From contig NZ_JBCITM010000013.1 in assembly GCF_039414295.1 (NCBI RefSeq), positions 1 to 64,000 on the forward strand: DNA of 64,000 nucleotides, in the 5' to 3' direction. The notes beneath the pieces were generated by a model. The model made no database searches. It worked only from the letters and a program-made list of their open reading frames with translations, and had not been told where the DNA came from. The stretch is from Anoxynatronum sibiricum (GTDB lineage: Bacteria; Bacillota; Clostridia; Peptostreptococcales; Tindalliaceae). A program made the translations under genes and the position numbers. Below, in pieces: positions 1-8,106 of this stretch; the stretch's first letter is position 1, and each line of letters opens with the position of its first letter.

Positions 1-26
1 TGAACATGGTCTCTCTTTGTCATCAT
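1..26 (-). CDS. start of a gene running off the left edge (partial)
   Basis: Two in-frame ATG codons (26-24 and 23-21) follow an AAGGGGTG ribosome-binding site (33-40) at a spacing of 6 bases. The frame stays open to the window edge and gives M-M-T-K-R-D-H-V. Only eight codons are visible, so no family can be named. The call rests on the ribosome site and spacing. Confidence 0.4.
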
Positions 27-87
27 TCGAATCACCCCTTATATCTATATTCGACATCAAGGGGCGAATCTCCTTTTTGATTGCAAG

Positions 88-115
88 AAAAAAAGCCTAT
101 TTTCATAGACTTTTT
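88..115 (-). terminator. intrinsic terminator downstream of the flavoprotein gene
   Basis: AAAAAG-N-CTAT pairs with ATAG-N-CTTTTT around a 4-base loop. On the minus strand the hairpin is followed by a run of T, as expected for ending the transcript of the 177-1415 gene. The near-symmetric A/T flanks could make it work in both directions. Confidence 0.6.
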
Positions 116-125
116 CAACAACCTC

Positions 126-150
126 AGGACAGCTCAAACTGAGCTGTCCT
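126..150. terminator. hairpin AGGACAGCTC / GAGCTGTCCT
   Basis: A perfect 10-bp stem (126-135 with 141-150) and 5-base loop lie 27 bases past the stop of the flavoprotein gene. It lacks a good T-run, so it may be a processing or stabilising hairpin next to the stronger terminator at 88-115. Confidence 0.5.
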
Positions 151-176
151 CGCATCGTTTTATTCCTTTATCCTTT

Positions 177-1415
177 TCATTCCTTACTCAGAACGGCGTT
201 ACGTCCAGCCAGCAAACCGGTGGCCCAGGCCCAGTATAGGTTAAATCCGCCGCAGTCACCGTCCACATCCATGAGTTCTCCGGTGATATAACAGTTTGAT
301 GCTTTGGTGGATGCCATGGTGACCGGGTGTATTTCACGGGTATCCACACCGCCGGCGGTCATCTGGGCCTGTTGCCAGGACAGGGTGCCGGTGATGGGTA
401 CTGACCATGACCGGCAAAATCCCGCCAGTTTTTTAATGGCAGCCGCGCTCACCTGTTGAGCTGGCAGGTGGGGCGGCCAGATGCCTGCGGCTTTAAGCAA
501 TATCGGCACCAGCCGCTTGTGAAAAAGCCCCAGCAGGCATAGGTCAGCCGGTTTGTCCGGGTTGACATGAAAACGGTTCATGAGTTCATCCATGATGGTT
601 TCAGATTCCCACTCAGGTAACAGGTGAATCCACAGCTCTTTTTGGGATGAATTGTCATCACTGGCAGATGTATGTGCCTGCCGGGAAAGCTGTAGAATGG
701 GGGGGCCTGAAATGCCATAATCGGTGATCAGAAGTTCTCCCGCCTCACGACGCAGCACGATGCCCTGCTCCACCACCGATGCAGCTCCCTGCCACTTCAC
801 ACCCTTCAGGGCTTTCAGCCAGTCGGCCTCCAGTCGAAGCTGCACCAGGGCCGGCCAAAGGGGAGTGATGTGGTGTCCCAGGCTTTCTGCCAGGCGGTAG
901 CCACTGTCATCGGCCCCAAACTGGCTGCCGGCGCGGCCGCCGGTGGCCAAAATCACCCGGTGTGCTGTGAGACTTTCTCCTTTTTCTGAGTGAATCAGCC
1001 AATCTTTCTGATGATGACGCAGGCTTGTCACCTTCCAGTCAACCAGGGTTTTCACCCCTGTCTGCTCCAGTTCATAGCGCAGAAGGTCCAACACATTGGA
1101 GCCCTGTTCTGAGTAGGGGATGATTTTGCCGTCACTTTCTTCTTTGGGGGTAATCCCCAGCAGTTGAAAGAAAGTGAGCACTTCATCAACAGGTACTGCC
1201 TGCAGCACCTCATGGATGATCTCCCGACACTGCCCATGAAAACGACTTGGTTCAACGAACCGGTTAGCATAGTTGCAGCGGCCGTTCCCTGTGGCCAGCA
1301 GCTTTTTACCCACGCGGTTTTCTTTTTCCAAAAGAGTGACCTGCCCGCCGTACCGGGCAGCCTCCAGAGCCGCCGCCATTCCCGATGCGCCGCCGCCAAT
1401 GACCACTATTTCCAT
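177..1415 (-). CDS. HI0933/YhiN-family FAD-dependent oxidoreductase
   Basis: A 412-residue flavoprotein. The N-terminus carries the dinucleotide-binding signature VVIGGGASGMAAALEAA and the adjoining GNGRCNYAN segment typical of the HI0933 (YhiN/BaiN-like) family; the C-terminus has the family GELMDVDGDCGGFNLYWAW segment that contacts FAD. Members are predicted NAD(P)/FAD oxidoreductases, and the physiological substrate is usually unknown. ATG at 1415 is chosen because AGGAGT lies 7 bases upstream; a GTG at 1424 would overlap that site. The gene stands alone, with hairpins at 88-150 downstream. Confidence 0.85.
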   Translation of the reverse strand: MEIVVIGGGASGMAAALEAARYGGQVTLLEKENRVGKKLLATGNGRCNYANRFVEPSRFHGQCREIIHEVLQAVPVDEVLTFFQLLGITPKEESDGKIIPYSEQGSNVLDLLRYELEQTGVKTLVDWKVTSLRHHQKDWLIHSEKGESLTAHRVILATGGRAGSQFGADDSGYRLAESLGHHITPLWPALVQLRLEADWLKALKGVKWQGAASVVEQGIVLRREAGELLITDYGISGPPILQLSRQAHTSASDDNSSQKELWIHLLPEWESETIMDELMNRFHVNPDKPADLCLLGLFHKRLVPILLKAAGIWPPHLPAQQVSAAAIKKLAGFCRSWSVPITGTLSWQQAQMTAGGVDTREIHPVTMASTKASNCYITGELMDVDGDCGGFNLYWAWATGLLAGRNAVLSKE

Positions 1416-1839
1416 TTTATTCACTCCTATCCCACTGCCGCTAAATCAAGCATGCTATCTTCATCTTAATGACACTCATTCATTTATCCATTTTGATTCT
1501 GTTCTCATTCTAAAGGAAGTGTCTGTGGTCCTGCAAGCAGTATTCATGAAATCAGGCTGTTTTACTGAAACTTTCGCATTTAAAAGCAGCCTCACCTACA
1601 CCATTCAAGGAATGCTGCCAGCCCTTTGTCCCCGTTGAAAGATCCTGCGATTCAGTCTTTAACTTGGCAGTCTTCTGATCTTTCGGAAAGAAAGTAGTTC
1701 CAGGTGTTTTCGTGGTGAAAATTTAACAAACTCTTCAAAGGATAATCGGATTTTTTGTCGAATATACAGTGAGAGTTCATCATTTTATATTGGAACGTCT
1801 TTGTTTTGCCACTCCATCACAAACTCCATGGGGGAAATT
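1416..1839. other. 424-bp intergenic region with repeat copy A
   Basis: No convincing gene. It holds the first copy of a 76-bp direct repeat (1515-1590), followed by a degenerate GCAGC/GCTGC hairpin (about 1585-1619), and then AT-rich sequence leading into the YkvI-like gene. No clear -35/-10 pair was found for that gene. Confidence 0.5.
1515..1590. repeat. 76-bp direct repeat, copy A
   Basis: Matches 3021-3096 in the same orientation over an equal 76 bases with 7 mismatches by hand count. It is followed by a hairpin-like GCAGC...GCTGC segment. Together the two copies bracket the YkvI-like gene. Read on the minus strand, both copies give an open frame containing KQPDFM and TACRTT, so they may be duplicated tails of a decayed gene. 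Confidence 0.75.
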
Positions 1840-2958
1840 ATGAAAAAAGATAAACTGGTGTTTAAATCAGTATTGTTAACAAGTGCCTCTTTTGCAGGAT
1901 ACAATATCGGTTCTGGCTTTGCGACAGGCGTGGAAGCACTCCAGTTTTTCGCTGCCTGGGGTGGCAAGTTTGCGTTTTTAGGTATTTTCCTTGCATTATT
2001 AGCCTCTATGGCGGTATTAATCGCAATCTATGTGATCGGCTTTGAACAGCGTTTTGATAAAAGCAGCGATGTTTATCATTATTTCTGTGGCAAGTATTTC
2101 GGTATTGTGCTCGACTATTATATTTACGTGAGTATGATCTTCGTGACCTTTACCATGATGAGTGGTGCAGGAGCAACGATTAGTCAGCATAGTGGTCTTC
2201 CTGCATTTGCAGGAGCTTCCATTATGGGAATTCTGTGTATTGTCACCGCCCATCTTGGTTTGGAAAGACTCAGAAAGGCTTTGAGTTATCTGTGCATCTG
2301 CACTGTTTTATTTGTCTTGTTTTGTGGCGGATATGCTTTTTTAACATCAGGCATCAGTCCAGTTGCCGGATCTGCTAATTCCGAACACTATGTTTCAACT
2401 GGCCTTATGCTAAGAGCAAACACCTTCGGTATCCAAAATCCATATCTTAGTGGACTTTCATCAGCAGGTCTTTTGATTGGTTCTGGTTTCGCATGGGCTT
2501 CAGCCACAGGCTCATTATGTAACAGCAAAAGAGAAGCGGTTTTCTCAGGCATTTTCTCTTCCTTATTTTTTTATATGACTACAGCCGTTGTCGTATATCT
2601 GGTACTGACATCGATGGATCATGTCGCAGGCACGGAAGTACCGATGCTGGCAGTCGTTCATTTCTTACTGCCCAAACTGTCGGTGATCTACTCTTTTATT
2701 ATTATACTGGCAATCTACTCAACGATTTCCGGCAGACTGTTTTTGATTGCAAAGCGATATGACCGCGGAAACAAAGCAATGGGTTTTGTTATTATACTCA
2801 GTATTACTATACTCGCCATTGTTGGAGCTTCGTTAATCCCATTCAGCAAAATATCCAATGTCGTATTTTCAATTATGGGCGCAGTAGGCATTATCGTATG
2901 TATCATTGTATTGACTCGATTTATAATTGCAGAGACCATGCCAAAACAGTTACTATAG
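1840..2958 (+). CDS. YkvI-like polytopic membrane protein
   Basis: A 372-residue protein made almost entirely of hydrophobic segments, about ten by eye. It opens with an SASFAGYNIGSGFATGVEALQF segment (split here: SASFAGYNIGSGFATG then VEALQF) and has a second glycine-rich segment LLIGSGFAWASATGS near residue 210. This pattern fits the YkvI family, predicted LeuT-fold transporters of unknown substrate. ATG at 1840 is preferred because GGGGA lies 5-9 bases upstream; TTG 1801 and ATG 1828 are in frame but lack a site. Its base composition is visibly more AT-rich than its neighbours, and direct repeats lie on both sides. Confidence 0.75.
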   Translation: MKKDKLVFKSVLLTSASFAGYNIGSGFATGVEALQFFAAWGGKFAFLGIFLALLASMAVLIAIYVIGFEQRFDKSSDVYHYFCGKYFGIVLDYYIYVSMIFVTFTMMSGAGATISQHSGLPAFAGASIMGILCIVTAHLGLERLRKALSYLCICTVLFVLFCGGYAFLTSGISPVAGSANSEHYVSTGLMLRANTFGIQNPYLSGLSSAGLLIGSGFAWASATGSLCNSKREAVFSGIFSSLFFYMTTAVVVYLVLTSMDHVAGTEVPMLAVVHFLLPKLSVIYSFIIILAIYSTISGRLFLIAKRYDRGNKAMGFVIILSITILAIVGASLIPFSKISNVVFSIMGAVGIIVCIIVLTRFIIAETMPKQLL

Positions 2959-3020
2959 ATCTTATTTCTTGATTCTTTTCTGTCATGTCTTCCGATACGC
3001 AAAGGCGCCTGGTTGTCTAT

Positions 3021-3096
3021 GGAAGTGTTTGTGGTTCTGCAAGCGGTCTTCATGAAATCAGGCTGTTTTCTTAAAACTTTCGCATTTAAAAGCAGC
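3021..3096. repeat. 76-bp direct repeat, copy B
   Basis: Second copy of the repeat at 1515-1590. It begins 62 bases past the stop of the YkvI-like gene and runs into a better-preserved hairpin (3092-3126). Confidence 0.75.
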
Positions 3097-3126
3097 ATTC
3101 CTTGAATGATCTGGAGGAATGCTGCC
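3092..3126 (-). terminator. terminator hairpin downstream of the ureide cluster
   Basis: GCAGCATTCCT pairs with AGGAATGCTGC. On the minus strand the stem is followed by TTTTAAATG. It sits 26 bases past the cupin stop codon and would end the cupin/pucG transcript. Confidence 0.6.
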
Positions 3127-3151
3127 GGTAGTGTGACTGTCAGTGGGTAGC

Positions 3152-3502
3152 TTAAGTGGTATACATGATCAACGCCACATACTTAAGATCTGTATCGCCT
3201 GCGTTGGCAATGCTATGGCTTTCACCGTCTCTGCACAGGGTGAAGTCTCCGGGTTTCAGTTTGTATGGCTGATCATTATCATAGTAGAGGGCCTCCCCCT
3301 CCAGAATGAAGTAGGCTTCCTGATCACCCACATGTTGATGCATGCCGATGGAATCACCTGGCTGGATGATGCTGATGCCATAAAGGCGACCTGTTCCATG
3401 AAAATCTGCTGTCTCGAAGAAGTGATTCAGCTCAATGGTACCCTTGCCGCCCTTCAGCTCATGGATCAACTCACGCCGCAGATCTGACGGCCGTTTAACC
3501 AT
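3152..3502 (-). CDS. single-domain cupin protein
   Basis: A 116-residue cupin. Motif 1 is GMHQHVGDQEAYFILEG and motif 2 is about residues 80-100 (KPGDFTLCRDGESHSI), which supply His, Glu and His ligands for a metal. ATG 3502 has AAGGTG 6 bases upstream; a GTG at 3511 is less likely. The start overlaps the end of the transaminase gene by 8 bases, so the two are probably translationally coupled. Small cupins in catabolic operons often act as isomerases, hydrolases or lyases; a step after ureidoglycine is possible but is inference only. Confidence 0.75.
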   Translation of the reverse strand: MVKRPSDLRRELIHELKGGKGTIELNHFFETADFHGTGRLYGISIIQPGDSIGMHQHVGDQEAYFILEGEALYYDNDQPYKLKPGDFTLCRDGESHSIANAGDTDLKYVALIMYTT

Positions 3503-4655
3503 TCTGATCACCTTTTAAAAGTGCGGCTGTGAGAATGCCCACGCCTTTTCCCAGATCAACAGGATAGCCCACTCGATGAAGGGCCCTTTCAATCACACTG
3601 ATGACCGAAACCATGTCATGTGTGTCAATGTTTCCCATATGGCCCAATCGGAACATTTTACCGGCATAGGCACCCAGTCCTCCTGCAACCATCATGCCTT
3701 CTTCCGCCAGCACTTTTCGAAACTCAGCGTCATCGATTCCTTCGGGGTAAATCAGATTGGATAGAGTGACTGCACGGCAGGATTTTTCTGCCAACAATGT
3801 GAATCCCAGACCTTCCAGCGCCTGTTGCATGGCACTGGCCATTTTTTCATGCCGGGCATAGCGCTTTTCCAGACCTTCTTCCTTCATCATTTCAACAGCT
3901 TCCTTCACGGCCCAGACCATGTTTACCGCCGGTGTGGCAAAGTACTTGGCCGGATCATGCATCACCGGTAACCATTTTTCGAAATCAATGTAGTATTCTG
4001 GAATGGTTCCCAGGCTTTTTCTTTTTGCAACGGCTTTTTCACTGGCCCATACCACTGCAATGCCGGGAGCAACTCCAAAAGCTTTCTGTGAGCCTGTGAG
4101 GAGCAGGTCAATATTCATGTCATCCACATATTCCGGTGCTGCGCCGGTGGCACAAACACCGTCAACGATATACATGGTATCAGGATACTGTTTCATCATT
4201 TCACCGATTTCAGCCACCGGTGCACTCACACCTGTTGAAGTATCCACATGGGAGACGGTCACCGCCTGATAGGTATTTTCAGACAGTTGTTTTTCTATTT
4301 CAGCCACCGGCACAATGGTGCCCCATTCACTGGCCAGCACATCCACCTGAAGCCCTTTTCGCTGGCAAAGCTCTACAAAACGGTCACCAAAATAACCGTG
4401 AGATACCACCAGAACTCTGTCGCCTGCTTTAGTCGTATTGGCCACCGCCATCTCCATGGCCATGGTGCCGGTACCGGCCACCACGAAAACCTCCCCGGAT
4501 GCTCTCCAAAGGGTTTTCAGGTCACTGATCAAGTCTTTATAATCCTGCACAAACGCAGGATCTCCAAATGCAATGGTCTCCCGGGCCATTTGATCCTGTA
4601 TTCTTCTGACAACCGGGGTGGGTCCCGGGATCATCAAGAGCTTCTTGTTTTTCAT
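3495..4655 (-). CDS. pucG: class V aminotransferase, probable (S)-ureidoglycine-glyoxylate transaminase
   Basis: A 386-residue class V PLP enzyme of the alanine/serine-glyoxylate aminotransferase group. It begins with LMIPGPTPV, and the PLP lysine is in LLTGSQKAFGVAPG. In Bacillus PucG moves the amino group of (S)-ureidoglycine to glyoxylate, giving glycine and oxalurate. That function is inferred here from the surrounding pucR, allB, allC and allE genes; an alanine-glyoxylate transaminase would look similar. ATG 4655 has GAGGAG 7 bases upstream. A short inverted repeat (TGGGTT/AACCCA, 4681-4701) lies in its leader. Confidence 0.75.
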   Translation of the reverse strand: MKNKKLLMIPGPTPVVRRIQDQMARETIAFGDPAFVQDYKDLISDLKTLWRASGEVFVVAGTGTMAMEMAVANTTKAGDRVLVVSHGYFGDRFVELCQRKGLQVDVLASEWGTIVPVAEIEKQLSENTYQAVTVSHVDTSTGVSAPVAEIGEMMKQYPDTMYIVDGVCATGAAPEYVDDMNIDLLLTGSQKAFGVAPGIAVVWASEKAVAKRKSLGTIPEYYIDFEKWLPVMHDPAKYFATPAVNMVWAVKEAVEMMKEEGLEKRYARHEKMASAMQQALEGLGFTLLAEKSCRAVTLSNLIYPEGIDDAEFRKVLAEEGMMVAGGLGAYAGKMFRLGHMGNIDTHDMVSVISVIERALHRVGYPVDLGKGVGILTAALLKGDQNG

Positions 4656-4880
4656 GGTCAGTCTCCTCATTCAATTAATTTGGGTTATTAAAGGCAACCC
4701 ATGAGCCTTTAGAACCTGTCAGAACACACTTGAATCAATGGTAATCTTTATTGAAATGCAAGTAATGCATACTTTCTTAGGCCTTCTTGCCAGTGGTGAT
4801 ATTCCAGAGAAATCATTTGACAGACTTATTGTATCGCTATTGCCCACCGATTGCTTTATCTATTTTGGATAAACATTTCT

Positions 4881-6557
4881 TCATTCTGTTATCTTTGAAA
4901 AGCCGCCAGGATGATTGTTTTCCCGCAACATATGAAGTATTTTCAAACCTACTTCAATTTCCAGCTTCACCTGTCTGTCTTCGAAATCCACTTCCATGAT
5001 TTCTTTGATGCGTTTAATGCGATACATGACTGTTTTATAGTGGATAAAAAGATTTTCTGCTGTTTTTTTGGCGTTTCCCTGGTGGTTCAAGTATGCCTCC
5101 AGGGTGTCAATGAGCTCATTCGCCCGCCCTTGGTCATACTGACAGAGTTTTTTTAAACCAGGATGAATAAACTTATGAAGTCCCTCCACATCGCCAAACT
5201 GGCACAAGAGTTTAAAAATTCCCAGCTCTTCATATGAAATGATATTGTTTTGATTCTGGACTCTCTGCCCGAAGTGGATGGCATTTAAGGCCTCTTCGTA
5301 GCTTTTTCTGATTTCTTCCACATTGCACGAAGTGGTACCAATGCCAATCACCGTCTTCACGCCCACCACTTCACCACTGACTTGACTCTGCAACTCCCGG
5401 GCGAATTTAAGCACTGCAGATGACCGATGATCTTTCATTGGAAACAGCATCAAAATTCGGTAGCTTTTGCGGCTGATAATCAAGTGTTGCGTGTAATGGA
5501 CAGAAATACGTCTGATGATTCCGTGAATCCGGTGCATTTGGTTTTTCAAAGCACTGATACCTGACTCACTTCTGAGCTGCTCTTGGTGATCCTGGATCTG
5601 AAGCAGAATGACGGTATGGGGCTGGTCCAAACTCCATCCCAGCGCCCTGGACCGAAAACGCACTTCTTCCGGCGACTGATAACGATGGTGAATGATTTCA
5701 TCCATCAGCTCATTCTGGTATTTCTGCTCCACCTCTGCCACTGCCATATGCTTCATCAGTTCAAGAGCCACATTGGTAACAGCAGTTTCGATGGCGATAA
5801 ACTCCATTTCTCCCATTTCTGAATCAGCTACAATGCCAAGATAGGCTTTTTCCTCATGAAAGAAACTGACTGATGCCAAAATCATCTGTGCAGCGAGGGG
5901 ACTTTCAAATCCCAGAACGACCTTCTGGCGGTAAAGTGCGCAGGTACCTTTCGTTCTCTGAGGGACGCACTCTTTTTTTCCCTCCAGTTTTTTAACAGCA
6001 GAAAATAGTTCATCTGTAAAAGCCAGTGTTTCCAGATCTCTGTCAAATATAATCACTGGTCGGCGGAGGATCCGCTTCAGTTCAGCGGCAATGTCATCCA
6101 GACTTCCATTCTGAAGCGTCAGCTGAATAAACCGGTCGTGGCAATGACGATAATGCTCCAGCAGCACCAGCTGGCGGTTGAACAACTCATTCATCACCGG
6201 ATACATGATGTCCACATATTTCACATCACCGGCGATTTGAATCACTGGCAGTTGATGAATATCTCCTGCGTTGACCACTGCTTCGGGCACTCGTTCAATA
6301 AACCGCCCCACTTTGACCAGCAATCCTGCGGCGCCGTTTTCTGCCAGCCTTCTCACCAGTGCTTCCATCTGTTGCTCATCTTCACATACTGAGTACAGGC
6401 TGGTAAGTATCAGCTCGCCGCCCTTGATCCAGTCAGCAATGTCTGGTGCTTCCATGATGGTGATGCCTTCCACCTTCTTAAACTTAATCGAAGATTTTCC
6501 CGCGACTATTTTGCAGTTACTCAAGCAATCAAGCTCAATGATTTGCGATAACAGCAT
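4881..6557 (-). CDS. pucR: PucR-family transcriptional regulator
   Basis: A 558-residue regulator with the N-terminal PucR purine-catabolism domain (about 1-130, with MEAPDIADWIKGGELILTS), a central sensor-like region, and a C-terminal helix-turn-helix segment (about 490-545, NHQGNAKKTAENLFIHYKT followed by VMYRIKRIKEI). PucR controls purine degradation genes in Bacillus and probably senses allantoin or a related ureide. It lies between pucG and allB on the same strand, as expected for a local regulator. Start uncertain: ATG 6557 is used, and a GTG at 6584 is in frame. Confidence 0.85.
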   Translation of the reverse strand: MLLSQIIELDCLSNCKIVAGKSSIKFKKVEGITIMEAPDIADWIKGGELILTSLYSVCEDEQQMEALVRRLAENGAAGLLVKVGRFIERVPEAVVNAGDIHQLPVIQIAGDVKYVDIMYPVMNELFNRQLVLLEHYRHCHDRFIQLTLQNGSLDDIAAELKRILRRPVIIFDRDLETLAFTDELFSAVKKLEGKKECVPQRTKGTCALYRQKVVLGFESPLAAQMILASVSFFHEEKAYLGIVADSEMGEMEFIAIETAVTNVALELMKHMAVAEVEQKYQNELMDEIIHHRYQSPEEVRFRSRALGWSLDQPHTVILLQIQDHQEQLRSESGISALKNQMHRIHGIIRRISVHYTQHLIISRKSYRILMLFPMKDHRSSAVLKFARELQSQVSGEVVGVKTVIGIGTTSCNVEEIRKSYEEALNAIHFGQRVQNQNNIISYEELGIFKLLCQFGDVEGLHKFIHPGLKKLCQYDQGRANELIDTLEAYLNHQGNAKKTAENLFIHYKTVMYRIKRIKEIMEVDFEDRQVKLEIEVGLKILHMLRENNHPGGFSKITE

Positions 6558-6664
6558 CTTTTTATCACTACTCCCATCTCTCACCTGTCAGCCAAAAAAT
6601 CATCTTTCACTGACCATTGTACTACATCGAATACTCATTTCTCCTCCCTGAAATTGCATTTAAA

Positions 6665-6696
6665 CGAAACACCCAGGTTTTAATCCGGGTGTTTCG
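6665..6696 (-). terminator. hairpin after allB
   Basis: CGAAACACCC (6665-6674) pairs perfectly with GGGTGTTTCG (6687-6696). The minus strand continues TTTAAATG. It lies between the allB stop and pucR and may separate their transcripts. Confidence 0.6.
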
Positions 6697-6705
6697 CTTA
6701 AATAG

Positions 6706-8085
6706 CTATCTAGTGGCTTCAGCAATACTCAGTTCCCTGCGAATGAGTTTTCCATATCCTTGTTCGATTCTCACCTGATCATTTTCCATCACCACTTGCC
6801 CTCTTAGAATTGTCTTGACGGGGCATCCAATCCCTTCTTGCCCAAGAAATGCTGTTAATCTATTTTTATACATCAAGCTTTCTTCCGTAACTTGCCAGGG
6901 TTTTTTCGGGTCGAAGATCACAAAATCAGCATCAAATCCAAGGGCAATATCACCTTTCTTACCGTATATTCCAAATGCTTTGGCTGGCCCTTCACAAAGA
7001 ACTTTTGTAATCAGAGAAGGAGAAAAACCTCTGCGTACCACTGCCTCTCGATACATGATGGGCAAAAGATGCTGCATTCCACTGATTCCGCCCCAAACGC
7101 CCATCACTCCCCGTTCTGTTTCATTTTTCTCATCGCTCGTGCTGGGCGAATGATCTGATCCAACGCAACTGATAACTCCTCGTTCCAAGTATTCCCAAAG
7201 TTGATTCGCATTTTCTTTGCTCCTGAGAGGTGGTGCACATTTGAATAAACTGCCTTTTTCAATTAAGTCATCCTCGCTGAACATCAGGTAATGGGGGCAT
7301 GTTTCTCCAGTAACATCCACCCCTTCCAACTGCGCTCTTTCAATGATCTGTGCGACATCCGGATGGCTTACATGGCAAATATGAACTTTCATTTTTGCTG
7401 CTTTCGCAAGGCTAACGATATTTTGTGTGGCTATTATTTCTGCAACCAGAGGTCTCGTATATAGATAGTCTTCCCATGTGCAGCTATTCTTGTTCTTTAG
7501 CTTTGCTTCTCTTTTTGCAATGATGGAATAGTCTTCACAATGAAATCCCATTCGAACATGATGTGTTTTCATCTTTTCAAAGGCTTCATTGATCAATCCA
7601 GTATCCATGGAAGTGTAGCCTTCAGACACCGGGCTGAGGAACGCTTTGAAAGCAACAACACCACATTCCCGGAGTTCTTCCAGTTTTTCGATATTATTGT
7701 CGATCATCCCACCCCATAAACAATAGTCTACAAAAGCATTTGCAGATACTGCTTTTTCTTTCGCTTCAAATGAAGCCTTATCAGTAAGTGGGGGGGTGTT
7801 TTGCAAAGGCATATCAATGACAGTTGTCGTACCGCCGATGGCTGCCGCTTTTGTGCCGTGATAGTAGTCTTCACGCCACGTGTATCCCGGTTCATTCAGG
7901 TGTACATGGCAATCGATCACTCCTGGAAATATGAGCATTCCTTGTGCATCAAGAGTGGCTGTTGCTTCAAGTTCACTCTTGTCTGAGTATATGCCGCAAA
8001 CAATGCCATTCCGCACTGCAATGTTGCCTGGGTAGATGCTTTCTTTTGAAACTATCATGCCATTCTTGATCATTAGATCTACCAT
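6706..8085 (-). CDS. allB: allantoinase
   Basis: A 459-residue cyclic amidohydrolase that opens the hydantoin ring of allantoin to give allantoate. The binuclear metal site is complete: H60 and H62 in DCHVHLNEPG, carbamylated K147 in VVAFKAFLSP, H182, H238 and D311 in GSDHSPS. The spacing fits allantoinase better than dihydroorotase. An AGGGTGG site precedes the start. The gene lies 21 bases after the YtcJ-like gene and upstream of pucR, with allC and allE further upstream. Confidence 0.9.
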   Translation of the reverse strand: MVDLMIKNGMIVSKESIYPGNIAVRNGIVCGIYSDKSELEATATLDAQGMLIFPGVIDCHVHLNEPGYTWREDYYHGTKAAAIGGTTTVIDMPLQNTPPLTDKASFEAKEKAVSANAFVDYCLWGGMIDNNIEKLEELRECGVVAFKAFLSPVSEGYTSMDTGLINEAFEKMKTHHVRMGFHCEDYSIIAKREAKLKNKNSCTWEDYLYTRPLVAEIIATQNIVSLAKAAKMKVHICHVSHPDVAQIIERAQLEGVDVTGETCPHYLMFSEDDLIEKGSLFKCAPPLRSKENANQLWEYLERGVISCVGSDHSPSTSDEKNETERGVMGVWGGISGMQHLLPIMYREAVVRRGFSPSLITKVLCEGPAKAFGIYGKKGDIALGFDADFVIFDPKKPWQVTEESLMYKNRLTAFLGQEGIGCPVKTILRGQVVMENDQVRIEQGYGKLIRRELSIAEATR

Positions 8086-8106
8086 AGAGCCACCCTGATC
8101 CTTCCT

